Below, one piece after another: positions 28,089-35,183 of a stretch of DNA of 35,183 nt. The translations under genes were made by a program, and so were the position numbers. Position 1 is the first letter of the stretch, and each line of letters opens with the position of its first letter. Source of the DNA: a virus. Where the stretch lies: positions 1 to 35,183 of IMG/VR virus record IMGVR_UViG_3300042519_000268, one strand, 5' to 3'. A model generated the notes under the pieces. That model searched no databases. It was given only the letters and a program-made list of their open reading frames with translations, and was not told the DNA's origin.

Positions 28089-28130
28089 CTAAGCCCCCGC
28101 GCGCCACACCCGGCCCGGGGGTTTAGTGTT
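28089..28130 (+). terminator. terminator-like hairpin ending the accessory block
   Basis: CTAAGCCCCCG (28089-28099) pairs with CGGGGGTTTAG (28116-28126) over 11 positions with one G-U pair. It is followed by TGTT, a weak T tract, so efficiency is uncertain. It lies 20 bases after the last accessory gene. Confidence 0.6.
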
Positions 28131-28457
28131 GCCCGGAAGAAACACACCCGCCCCCGTAGCACCGCGCGCCCCGTGTCTATCTGATTAGACAACTAGCCCC
28201 CGGCCACACCGCGATCAAGCCCGCCCCGCTACACGCCCCCCTAACGGCCCCACAATTTAGCCCCGCGGTACACACCGGCCCCCAAAATAACGCGCTCAGA
28301 CAAGCGCACAGCGCCGAACAACAGCGCCACAGAAACACACCCCCCGCCACCGGGTACACGGGGGACAAACGGGGGGGTACCCACAACCTAAGCGTGACAA
28401 GCATCGACACCCCGGCCCCGACTGCTTGTAGTTTTCCGCAGTTCAAACAAAAAGTGC
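28131..28457. other. C/A-rich non-coding region before the terminase genes (candidate cos/pac or origin)
   Basis: No convincing gene occurs in these 327 bases. The plus strand is strongly C- and A-rich with few T. It carries many ACAC and CCCC runs, a repeat of CCGCGCGCC (about 28162; also in the terminator loop near 28098) and a GGGGGAC...GGGGGGG stretch (about 28360-28377). Its position directly upstream of terS is where packaging sites commonly lie. A minus-strand open frame here looks like chance. Confidence 0.35.
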
Positions 28458-28463
28458 TAGGGT
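28458..28463 (+). promoter_or_regulatory. -10 element TAGGGT, leaderless start of terS
   Basis: TAGGGT is followed by exactly 6 bases and ATG 28470. There is no Shine-Dalgarno at a usable distance. Confidence 0.55.
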
Positions 28464-28469
28464 AGAAAA

Positions 28470-28907
28470 ATGCCTAATCCAGCGAAACCGCTTGAGATGA
28501 AACGTTTGACTGGCAATCCGGGTAAGCGTTCGTTGCCATCTTTGAATGACACTTTTGAGCTTGAGGGCGGTTATGTGCCCCCACATCGGGATTTAGGTGA
28601 CGCCGGCCTGGCTTTGTGGGATCGGGTGTTTTCGCAGGGTAAGACTTGGGTTAGCAGGCAGTCGGATACTGAGGCGTTGATGATTGTGTGTAAGCAGCTT
28701 GACCGGCAGGTGATGTTGGAGCGTCAGGTTGATGCGGCTCCTGATGACTTTCATTTGTTGCGTCAGTTGCTTGAACTTGAGAAGGCGATTATGTCTGGCC
28801 TTGGTCAGCTTGGGTTTACGGTTGAGGCTAGGTCGCGTTTGGGTCTTGCGGAGATTAAGGCGAAGTCGGCGTTTGAGACTTTGATGGCTGAGAGGGCGCG
28901 TGACTGA
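28470..28907 (+). CDS. terminase small subunit (P27 family)
   Basis: The 145-residue protein begins with MPNPAKPLEMKRLTGNPGKR, the diagnostic N-terminus of P27-type small terminases (K-x-L-x-G-N-P-G-K-R). An alpha-helical body follows (LALWDRVFSQGKTWVSRQSD, then DFHLLRQLLELEKAIMSG) and a final GLAEIKAKSAFETLMAER helix. It recognises the packaging site and hands DNA to the large subunit, whose GTG start overlaps its end by 8 bases. Probably transcribed leaderless from TAGGGT. Confidence 0.9.
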   Translation: MPNPAKPLEMKRLTGNPGKRSLPSLNDTFELEGGYVPPHRDLGDAGLALWDRVFSQGKTWVSRQSDTEALMIVCKQLDRQVMLERQVDAAPDDFHLLRQLLELEKAIMSGLGQLGFTVEARSRLGLAEIKAKSAFETLMAERARD

Positions 28908-30414
28908 GCCACGCTGGTTGACGCCTGTTCCGCCTGAATCTGTAGAACGCGGTGACGGTGATTTCATTGTGCGGTTTGCTGACGCGTTCGCCACGATCAC
29001 TAAAGACTCTGTTGCCGGGCGTGCCGGTAGCAAGATGGTGTTGCGTGATTGGCAGAAGCGTTTGCTCGGCGACTTGTTTGCACGCGATGAGGACGGTCTG
29101 CTCAGGCATCGCGTTTCTCTGGTCGGAGTTCCGAGAAAGAACGGTAAGTCGAGCATTGGTTCACTGATTGCTGCTTTCGCCTTGGTGGACTTTAAGACGC
29201 AGGGTGCGGAAATCTATTCGGTTGCCGCTGACCGCAACCAGGCGAAGATTGTGTTTGAGGATACGAAGAAACTGATTCGCAACTCGGAGCTTATAGAGCA
29301 TGTAAAGATTTTCCGAGATCACTTGTATGTTCCGGCAACGGGCAACGTGTATCGGGTGTTGTCGGCCGACGCCCCCAGGCACGAAGGCTTGTCGCCCACG
29401 CTCGTTCTGTTCGATGAGCTTCACGCCCAACCCAATCGAAAGCTCTTCGATGTTATGTCTTTGGCTCAGGGTGCGCGTGGTAAGCAGGCCACGATGATTG
29501 CGATTACAACCGCTGGCGTCAAAACAGAGTCGCAGACTGGACGCGACACTATAGCTTATACGCTATATCAGTACGGCAAGAAAATCATCTCGGGCGAGGA
29601 AGAAGACCCGACTTTCTACATGTGCTGGTATGAAGCGGATATGGAGTCGGATCATAAGGCAGAGCAGACGTGGCGTGACGCTAATCCTGGCTTTGATGAC
29701 ATTGTGGCGAAGTCTGACTTCGAATCAGCGGTGAAACGTACACCTGAAGCCGAGTTTCGTACAAAGCGATGCAATCAGTGGGTTTCGGCGCAGCAAGCAT
29801 GGCTTCCAACGGGTGCTTGGACAAAGCTGGCGGGTGATGTGGAGATTGGGCCGGATGAGGACTACGTTTTGGGCTTTGATGGTTCGTATGCGAACGACTC
29901 AACCGCCATTTGTGCCGTAACAGTGCCAAAGGGCGATGAACTACCCAAAGTGAAGCTTGTGAAGGTGTGGGAGAAGGACTTTGAGCGTGATGACGACACT
30001 TGGCGTGTTCCAATCGAAGAAGTCAAGCAAACAATCATCGAATACGTCCAAAACAACCCTCAGTGCCGTGAGATAGCGTGTGACCCGTACCGTTGGGCTC
30101 AAATGATGCAGGACTTGGACGAATTGGACTATCCAATCGTCGAATACAAGACCAATCTGCTCAATTTGATGATTCCGGCTACTCAGAAAGTGTTTGAAGC
30201 GGTCACGGAAGAGCGTTTATTGCACGATGGCAACCCTGTGTTATCTCGGCATATCGACAACTGTGTCATTAAGATTGACCACCGTGGGCAACGTGTCACT
30301 AAAGAGTCGGCAACGTCTCGAAAGAAGATTGACGCCGCGATTGCGTTCATTATCGCCTATGACAGAGCGACAGCAAGTAGAATAGAAGAGGGAGTGCCGG
30401 AGTTTTTCTTCTAA
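28900..30414 (+). CDS. terminase large subunit
   Basis: The 504-residue protein has the Walker A GVPRKNGKSS (K83), Walker B LVLFDE (168-173) followed by LHAQ, and the ATPase coupling segment AITTAGVK (201-208). The C-terminal nuclease domain starts with DYVLGFDGSYANDSTA (D327) and closes with KKIDAAIAFIIAYDRAT with a conserved acidic residue. This is the Terminase_1/HK97-like large subunit, which drives DNA into the prohead and cuts it. GTG 28900 overlaps terS by 8 bases. Confidence 0.96.
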   Translation: MTEPRWLTPVPPESVERGDGDFIVRFADAFATITKDSVAGRAGSKMVLRDWQKRLLGDLFARDEDGLLRHRVSLVGVPRKNGKSSIGSLIAAFALVDFKTQGAEIYSVAADRNQAKIVFEDTKKLIRNSELIEHVKIFRDHLYVPATGNVYRVLSADAPRHEGLSPTLVLFDELHAQPNRKLFDVMSLAQGARGKQATMIAITTAGVKTESQTGRDTIAYTLYQYGKKIISGEEEDPTFYMCWYEADMESDHKAEQTWRDANPGFDDIVAKSDFESAVKRTPEAEFRTKRCNQWVSAQQAWLPTGAWTKLAGDVEIGPDEDYVLGFDGSYANDSTAICAVTVPKGDELPKVKLVKVWEKDFERDDDTWRVPIEEVKQTIIEYVQNNPQCREIACDPYRWAQMMQDLDELDYPIVEYKTNLLNLMIPATQKVFEAVTEERLLHDGNPVLSRHIDNCVIKIDHRGQRVTKESATSRKKIDAAIAFIIAYDRATASRIEEGVPEFFF

Positions 30415-30421
30415 GGACATT

Positions 30422-30556
30422 ATGTTGGTAAATATCTTGCAAATAGGGGGCGCTGTCGCAATTAGCGTTGGCGCAGCCCTGATCTACCCACCATTGGGGT
30501 TGATTATTCTTGGCGCTTTTGCGATTGTGTTCGGTTTGAGTCTGGAGCGTAAGTAA
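30422..30556 (+). CDS. 44-residue membrane protein between terminase and portal
   Basis: ATG 30422 follows AAGGA, 7 bases after the terminase stop. The product is two hydrophobic segments (ILQIGGAVAISVGAALIY, then GLIILGAFAIVFGLSL) and a short ERK end. Its TAA overlaps the portal start by one base (TAATG), so it is coupled on both sides. Small two-helix proteins occur here in several actinophages. Function unknown. Confidence 0.7.
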   Translation: MLVNILQIGGAVAISVGAALIYPPLGLIILGAFAIVFGLSLERK

Positions 30557-31920
30557 TGCTGAATAATCTTTTTTACGATGGCGAGGAGCGTGCCATCTCG
30601 TTTCAAACGGTTTGGGGTTCAGGTGACTTCCTGGAACTTGAAAGCCAGTCCGCCACTGTCGTCAACCAAGAAACCGTCTTCACGGTAAACGCAATCTTCT
30701 CCGCTGTCAGTCTTATCAGCGACACTATTTCAACACTGCCCGTAGATTCTTATATTCGCCTTGATGGCTTGCGCCGCCCTTTCCGTCCTCGCCCCGCTTG
30801 GGTTACGAAACCGGACGTTGACACGACCAAGGAAGCCTTCTATGGCGCTGTTATCGTTTCCATGCTTCTTGACGGTAACGCTTTCATTCGCGTCTACTCA
30901 AACAGGCGTGGCGAAATCAATAACCTTGTCGTTCTGAACCCTATTGATGTGGAGATTCGCCGTAACGGCGTTGGACGCGTCATGTACGAAGTCAAGGGTG
31001 AGAGCCGGATGCTTTCATCCGAGAACGTCATCCACGTTCCCGATGTCGTTCGTCCGGGAGCAATCCGTGGCGTATCACGCGTCGAAGCACTTAAGGAAGA
31101 CTTTGGCCTTGCCATTGCGCTTCGCTCCTACGCGGCGCGTTTCTTCGGCTCTGGTGCAACCACTCAGGGCATTATCGAATACCCGAACAAGCTCACTGGC
31201 GAACAAGCCAAGATGTTGCAGGAGAACTTTGATTCTCGCCACAAGGGTTGGAAGCGTTCGCACCGCACCGGCATTCTGTCTGGTGGGGCAACGTACAAGA
31301 CCACGAGCGTAACTAACGATCAGGCACAGTTCATTGATTCCCGCCGTATGGCTGTTGAGGATGTGGCTCGCGCGTTCAACGTTCCACCTCACCTTCTTGG
31401 CCTTCCTGGCACTAACTCTTATGCTTCGGTTGAACAAAACAACCTGGCGTGGGTTATCCACTGCCTGCGTCCTATCGTACAAAAGCTTGAGTCGGCGTTC
31501 TCGCCTCTCATGTCGCGCTACCCCGGCGGCGAGACAGCGTTTATCAAGTTCAATCTTGACGGTTTGCTTCGCGCCGACATTAACTCGCGTATGAGCGCTT
31601 ACAGCACTGGTTTGCTTTCCGGTTTCCTGACTATCAACGATGTTCGCCGTCTTGAGGACTTGCAGGACATTGATGACCCGTCAGCGAACACTGTTCGGGT
31701 GCCTTTGGCTAACGTGAACGTTGCTGCGGCTAACTTGAAGGAAGAAACCGAGAAGGTTGACATGGCTCAGCGTCTTATCCAGGTTGGTTTTGATCCTGCC
31801 GGCACTTTGGCTGCTTTGGGTCTGCCTGCGATTGAACACACCGGTTTGCCTTCGGTTCAGTTGCAACCGACCTCGCAGATTGATCCGACTGATCCTAACT
31901 CGGAGTATGTGGTCGAATAA
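30556..31920 (+). CDS. portal protein (HK97 family)
   Basis: The 454-residue protein contains the family's features in order: FTVNAIFSAVSLISDTISTL near residue 36, the AFIRVYSNRRGEI and VLNPIDVEIRR strands, VIHVPDVVRPG, then RRMAVEDVARAFNVPPHLLG (near residues 257-276), the diagnostic helix-turn of HK97 portals. The C-terminal third is helical, then acidic and disordered-looking. It forms the dodecameric DNA gate. Start shares a base with the preceding stop; the next gene starts on its stop (TAATG). Confidence 0.95.
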   Translation: MLNNLFYDGEERAISFQTVWGSGDFLELESQSATVVNQETVFTVNAIFSAVSLISDTISTLPVDSYIRLDGLRRPFRPRPAWVTKPDVDTTKEAFYGAVIVSMLLDGNAFIRVYSNRRGEINNLVVLNPIDVEIRRNGVGRVMYEVKGESRMLSSENVIHVPDVVRPGAIRGVSRVEALKEDFGLAIALRSYAARFFGSGATTQGIIEYPNKLTGEQAKMLQENFDSRHKGWKRSHRTGILSGGATYKTTSVTNDQAQFIDSRRMAVEDVARAFNVPPHLLGLPGTNSYASVEQNNLAWVIHCLRPIVQKLESAFSPLMSRYPGGETAFIKFNLDGLLRADINSRMSAYSTGLLSGFLTINDVRRLEDLQDIDDPSANTVRVPLANVNVAAANLKEETEKVDMAQRLIQVGFDPAGTLAALGLPAIEHTGLPSVQLQPTSQIDPTDPNSEYVVE

Positions 31921-32192
31921 TGCCTTTGTATAGCAATTTGGTTACGTTGGGGACAGCGGCAACCCTGGTTGTTCCACCGAGGACGATGGGCCAGGAAGTG
32001 CATTTGCACAATGCCACTAAAAGCTCAAACCACTATATTCACCTCGGTGGGCCAGGCATTACAGTAAACAACAGTATCCATATCGATCCGGGCGAGAGCA
32101 TCACTATTACTCTTGGCCCCGGCGATGATCTCTATGCTCTTTCAGACCCTTCGGGGTTGAAGTTGGGGGTTTTGGCGGTGACGCAGGACTAA
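31920..32192 (+). CDS. small beta-rich putative virion protein
   Basis: The 90-residue protein shares a base with both flanking genes (TAATG at each junction). It is a beta protein (LVTLGTAATLVVPPRTMGQE, VHLHNATKSSNHYIHLGG, GESITITLGPGDDLYAL), the pattern of small head-decoration or fibre-attachment proteins. Position between portal and protease supports a virion role, but none has been shown here. Confidence 0.55.
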   Translation: MPLYSNLVTLGTAATLVVPPRTMGQEVHLHNATKSSNHYIHLGGPGITVNNSIHIDPGESITITLGPGDDLYALSDPSGLKLGVLAVTQD

Positions 32193-33814
32193 TGCCTTAC
32201 TACATTTCTGATTCTGCTGAGGGTTGCTCTGGTTGGGCAACGATTAAGGAGGATGGCGAGGTTATGGGTTGTCACGCCACAAAACAAGACGCAATCGATC
32301 AGGCGCTTGCTATTGCGCAGGCTGAGGACTCAACGTTTGAGGGTGAACGTGCCATGCCTGGCACTTTGAAGCCCGGTAACTTTGTTTCTTGGAAAGACCA
32401 CGGCGAAACTTATCAGGGCCGCATCCGCGAAGTTGTGACCTCGGGCACTATTGACATTCCCGGTTCGGGTGTGCAAATTGCTGGCACGTTTTTTGACCCC
32501 GCCGCTTTGGTGCAAATGTATGAGCAGGTTGATGGCGAATGGGTTGAGGCTTCAACGTTCTTGGGCCTTTTGTTTTCACAGCTCAGTGGTATTAGCGCTT
32601 TGGTTGACGATGAGATGGCCGAGTTTGATTATGAAGAAGATTTACTGGATGATTCACCAGATGATGAAGATGACAGTGACGACGAGGATGATTTGGTTGG
32701 AGAAAACCGACAAGTCAACCTGGAGGCTCCTGCTTACATGCGGGCTGCCGCGCGTCAGGGTTTGAAGTATTACGAAGAGGGTTTGGCTGGCGACGGTCTT
32801 GTTGAGCGCACAGTTCGTGAAGCTAGGGCAATGGCCGAGGGCAATGTGACCGCCGACAAGTGGGTTCGCATAGCAGCGTGGATTGCTAGGCACCTGGTTG
32901 ATCTTGATGCTCCAGCGGCTAACCCTAACAGCGAAGATTACCCTTCTGCCGGTGTTGTTGCGCACCTGCTGTGGGGTTCGGGGCCATCTAAGCGTGCCGC
33001 CCGCAGGGCGTTAGAGTACGCCGAAGGTGTTGTAGGTAGACTAGAAGAAGAAAATCGTCAACGCGTGAGCGTGGAGGCTAAAGAGATGGCAAAGATAGAA
33101 ACCAGAACTAACAGCGCCCGTTTTGAGGTGCGAGAACTCGATGGTGGCGGGATGACCTTCACTGGTTATGCTGCAGTATTCAACGCGCCAAGCGAACCCC
33201 TGCCCTTCATTGAGCGTATTGCCCCCGGGGCTTTCAAGCGCTCTTTGGATTCCCGTAATGACATCAAGTTGCTGTGGAACCACGATACTGGTGTGGTTCT
33301 CGGTTCTCGCCGTGCGGGAACTTTGCGTCTTGAGGAAGACAACTATGGTTTGCGCGTTAGTGCCGATCTGCCCGACACTCAGGCCGGCCGTGACGCCGCC
33401 TACCTCATTAAGCGTGGCGATGTTGACGCAATGAGCTTCGGTTTCTCCGTGCCCAAGGGCGGCGACGAGTGGGTCTCCGACAACGAGCGTGTTTTGCGTT
33501 CGGTCAGGCTTATCGAAACATCGGTTGTGCCATTTCCTGCGTATTCGCAAACCTCTGGTTCGACTTCTGTGCGAGGACTTGACAAGGTTGCTCGCCGCGC
33601 TTCGGTTAACGCTGACGCGCTTGCAGACGCGATTGTTGCTATCGAATCCGACAGCGACTTGACTGAAGAGCAAACCGAGCTTTTGGCCAAGGTTATTAGT
33701 GAACTTGGTCCCAAGTCTGAGGAACCTGCTGAGACTGTTGAAAGCGAAGAGCTTGATGCGGACATGTTGGAGCTGAAGAAAAAGAAGCTTGAGCAACTAC
33801 TGAAAAGGATTTAA
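32192..33814 (+). CDS. HK97-type prohead protease fused to N-terminal accessory domains
   Basis: At 540 residues this is much longer than a normal prohead protease (about 200). Residues about 1-45 (ISDSAEGCSGWATIKEDGEV) and 52-115 (a hypervirulence/SH3-like GNFVSWKDHGETYQGRI fold) precede an acidic linker (about 150-170). Residues about 178-290 hold a helical domain (YMRAAARQGLKYYEEGLAGD, then VAHLLWGSGPSKRAARRALE) known from other phage protease fusions. The U35/S78 protease begins near residue 299 with H364 (LLWNHD) and S415 (AMSFGF) as catalytic residues. An internal GGAGG plus ATG at 33086 could make the protease alone. The protease matures the capsid. Confidence 0.88.
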   Translation: MPYYISDSAEGCSGWATIKEDGEVMGCHATKQDAIDQALAIAQAEDSTFEGERAMPGTLKPGNFVSWKDHGETYQGRIREVVTSGTIDIPGSGVQIAGTFFDPAALVQMYEQVDGEWVEASTFLGLLFSQLSGISALVDDEMAEFDYEEDLLDDSPDDEDDSDDEDDLVGENRQVNLEAPAYMRAAARQGLKYYEEGLAGDGLVERTVREARAMAEGNVTADKWVRIAAWIARHLVDLDAPAANPNSEDYPSAGVVAHLLWGSGPSKRAARRALEYAEGVVGRLEEENRQRVSVEAKEMAKIETRTNSARFEVRELDGGGMTFTGYAAVFNAPSEPLPFIERIAPGAFKRSLDSRNDIKLLWNHDTGVVLGSRRAGTLRLEEDNYGLRVSADLPDTQAGRDAAYLIKRGDVDAMSFGFSVPKGGDEWVSDNERVLRSVRLIETSVVPFPAYSQTSGSTSVRGLDKVARRASVNADALADAIVAIESDSDLTEEQTELLAKVISELGPKSEEPAETVESEELDADMLELKKKKLEQLLKRI

Positions 33815-33816
33815 TT

Positions 33817-34017
33817 ATGGCAACCAAGGATGAAATCAAAAAGGTTATTCTCGATGTGGCCGGCAACCCCGAGTCAGGTGTTGTAAAGCAATACGCTGAC
33901 GCGTGGGCTCAGGCGATCGTGAACATAGATGCCCCTGCTGAAGCGCCTGAAGTTGAGCGCGAGGTTGTGGAACCGGTCAAAGAAACCCGCATTCTTGGTG
34001 TCGCAGAGAAGCGATAG
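33817..34017 (+). CDS. small acidic protein between protease and capsid genes
   Basis: The 66-residue protein starts at ATG 33817, 2 bases after the protease stop, with AAAAGGA upstream. It has a helical N-terminus (KDEIKKVILDVAGNPESG, then VKQYADAWAQAIVNI) and a proline- and glutamate-rich tail (APAEAPEVEREVVEPVKE). Similar small proteins lie before capsid genes in actinophages. Possible assembly or decoration role; unproven. A terminator follows. Confidence 0.6.
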   Translation: MATKDEIKKVILDVAGNPESGVVKQYADAWAQAIVNIDAPAEAPEVEREVVEPVKETRILGVAEKR

Positions 34018-34024
34018 CGGGTTT

Positions 34025-34058
34025 CCCCTCCCGTTCCCCTTTCCGGGAGGGTCTTTTG
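34025..34058 (+). terminator. rho-independent terminator before the capsid gene
   Basis: CCCTCCCG (34026-34033) pairs perfectly with CGGGAGGG (34044-34051) and is followed by TCTTTT. It stops the terminase-protease transcript and isolates the capsid gene, which has another terminator after it. Confidence 0.87.
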
Positions 34059-34087
34059 TTACTTCAGTGTGGATACTGCGGTAAAAT
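34059..34087 (+). promoter_or_regulatory. promoter of the capsid gene
   Basis: TTACTT (34059-34064) lies 17 bp before TAAAAT (34082-34087). Transcription from about 34094 gives a leader of roughly 78 bases with a strong AGGAG (34163-34167). A leader plus Shine-Dalgarno contrasts with the leaderless genes and fits high capsid expression. Confidence 0.55.
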
Positions 34088-34171
34088 TAAAGCTACGGTT
34101 GAGTGTTAGCACCACCGGGTATGGGTCTGCGTTAGCGCGACTGTAATTGTAATCACATAAATAGGAGAATC

Positions 34172-35183
34172 ATGTCTGAGTATATTAAGTCTCAGTCGGA
34201 ACTTCGCGCATCTCTCATTAAAGACATTCAGACTACTCTGGATGTTGCTGAGGAGCGCGGCGGTCTTGACGCAGACGCAAAAACCAAAATCGACGCTCTT
34301 GAAACTGACATCCGTGCCGCCGACGAGGCTATCGCAGTTTTCAAGCGTCAGGAAGAGCGCAAGGCTGAAGCAGCCGAGGCCGCTCGTGGCTTCGTTCCTT
34401 CGGGAGAAGCTCGTACCGAGGTTGACGTTCTTCGTGCGATTGGTCGCGGTGAAATCCGTGAACACACGTTCGAGCAGCGCGCACTCGTAACATCCAGCAA
34501 CACGGTCCCTGTCTCGTTCTACGACCAGGTGTTCCAGGTTGCTCGTCTCGTTGGTCCTATGCTGGACACTTCCGAGATTTTCAACACCACTTCGGGTGAA
34601 AACATCACCGTTCCGACCATGACTGCCTACAGCACTGCTGCGCTGACGACTGAAGGTTCGGCTATTAGTGAGTCTGACCCCACGTTCTCTAGCATCACGC
34701 TGGGAGCTTACAAATATAGTTTCCTCATTGGTGTCAGTAATGAACTGATCGCGGATGCCGGATTTAATTTGGAAAGCCTTCTCGCTGAGCAGGCCGGTAA
34801 CGCTATTGGCTTCACTGTCAACGGCGTTCTGACCACCGGAGATGGAAGCGACAAGCCTCGCGGTATTGTCACTGCTTCTGGTTCTGGTATCACTGGTGGA
34901 ACCGCCGTTTCTGGTGCGTTCACCGCTGACAACCTGATTGACCTTATTTACTCGCTGGATGGCGCTGCGCGTCGTCTGCCGGGTGTGGGCTTCATGGCTA
35001 CCACCTCTTCACTTGGTGCAATGCGCAAGCTCAAGGACAACTCGGGCCAGTACCTGTACCAGGTTGGTGTCGGACAGCCAGACTCGTTTGCTGGTTTCCC
35101 CATCTTCGAAAACCCCGCAATGGCCGCTACGGCTCTTTCTGCGAAGAGCGTGATCTTCGGACACCTTCCTTCGTACAAGGTTC
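34172..35183 (+). CDS. major capsid protein (HK97 fold), 3' truncated by the window edge
   Basis: ATG 34172 follows AGGAG at 34163-34167; the frame stays open to the end of the window. Residues 1-110 form the helical, charged delta domain (SEYIKSQSELRASLIKDIQT, ETDIRAADEAIAVFKRQEE), which the prohead protease removes. Residue 111 onward (VPVSFYDQVFQVARLV and so on) is the capsid core and equals the frame at 1-826, with Thr in place of one Ile. Own promoter, own Shine-Dalgarno and flanking terminators make it a separate, strongly expressed unit. Confidence 0.95.
   Translation, partial: MSEYIKSQSELRASLIKDIQTTLDVAEERGGLDADAKTKIDALETDIRAADEAIAVFKRQEERKAEAAEAARGFVPSGEARTEVDVLRAIGRGEIREHTFEQRALVTSSNTVPVSFYDQVFQVARLVGPMLDTSEIFNTTSGENITVPTMTAYSTAALTTEGSAISESDPTFSSITLGAYKYSFLIGVSNELIADAGFNLESLLAEQAGNAIGFTVNGVLTTGDGSDKPRGIVTASGSGITGGTAVSGAFTADNLIDLIYSLDGAARRLPGVGFMATTSSLGAMRKLKDNSGQYLYQVGVGQPDSFAGFPIFENPAMAATALSAKSVIFGHLPSYKV
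34501..35183. repeat. terminal direct repeat, right copy (circular-genome overlap)
   Basis: It aligns without gaps to bases 1-683 with 26 mismatches. See the left copy. The last 127 bases are identical. Confidence 0.9.

Noticed and set aside
28177-28446. 89-residue minus-strand frame in the C-rich region
   Set aside because: Composition is Cys/Gly/Ala/Leu-heavy as expected from GC-rich random sequence, without Shine-Dalgarno or promoter.
33041-33796. 251-residue minus-strand open frame opposite the protease
   Set aside because: It is a shadow caused by codon bias of the plus-strand protease domain, which has its catalytic motifs intact.
34501-35183. Second, paralogous capsid gene
   Set aside because: Portal-protease-capsid order at one end and capsid-connector order at the other join into a single capsid locus; an end overlap of a circular genome explains it better, though the mismatches are reported as a finding.

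Overview
The window looks like one complete, circularly permuted genome (repeat unit about 34.5 kb) of a long-tailed (siphovirus-type) phage of an actinobacterium. The last 683 bases (34501-35183) repeat the first 683, both inside the major capsid gene, so the sequence closes on itself. The two copies differ at 26 positions. An actinobacterial host is indicated by a phage whiB gene, by Gram-positive/actinobacterial-type LexA (SOS) boxes, and by a recurring TANNNT-N6-start codon promoter pattern typical of leaderless actinobacterial transcripts. I see no integrase, cI-type repressor or ordinary tRNA, so a strictly or mostly lytic life style is likely (inference).

Layout, starting at the terminase genes: terS, terL, a tiny membrane protein, portal, a small virion-type protein, a long HK97-type prohead protease fusion, a small protein, then the major capsid protein with its own terminator and promoter (28470-35183, continuing at 1-826). 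Directly after the capsid gene lies a cassette of three or four glycosyltransferase-like genes and a methyltransferase (897-4514). It interrupts the usual capsid-to-connector order. Then come head-tail connector, neck/tail-terminator and tail tube genes, the tail assembly chaperone pair made by a canonical -1 frameshift (C CCA AAA at 6221), a 983-residue tape measure protein and distal tail/fibre genes (4535-13174). One unknown gene is on the minus strand (13181-13870). The lysis region (13990-15344) holds an M23 endolysin with a peptidoglycan-binding tail and three holin-like membrane proteins.

The regulation and DNA-metabolism region (15504-23828) holds a small minus-strand HTH protein, whiB, a YqaJ-type exonuclease with a putative annealing protein, a ManC-like cupin, an HNH protein, a replication-initiator-like protein, a DNA methyltransferase with a 10-G tract, an SSB-like protein, a RusA resolvase and a metallophosphoesterase. 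It ends at a strong terminator followed by a 79-nt RNA gene candidate. That element resembles the tRNA-like domain of tmRNA (acceptor stem with G3-U70, TTCGA T-loop) with the whole mRNA-like and pseudoknot part missing.

From 24105 to 28069 there is an HNH gene and eleven mostly unrecognised small genes, many overlapping by 1-8 bases. The intergenic DNA here carries three imperfect 60-bp repeats; two of them sit next to LexA-type palindromes. A terminator and a 340-bp C-rich non-coding stretch separate this accessory block from terS.

Functionally: exonuclease, annealing protein, SSB and RusA form a recombination-replication set; terminase, portal, protease and capsid build and fill the head; glycosyltransferases and the sugar-type cupin may modify virion, DNA or host surface; whiB, the HTH protein and LexA sites are the visible regulatory inputs.
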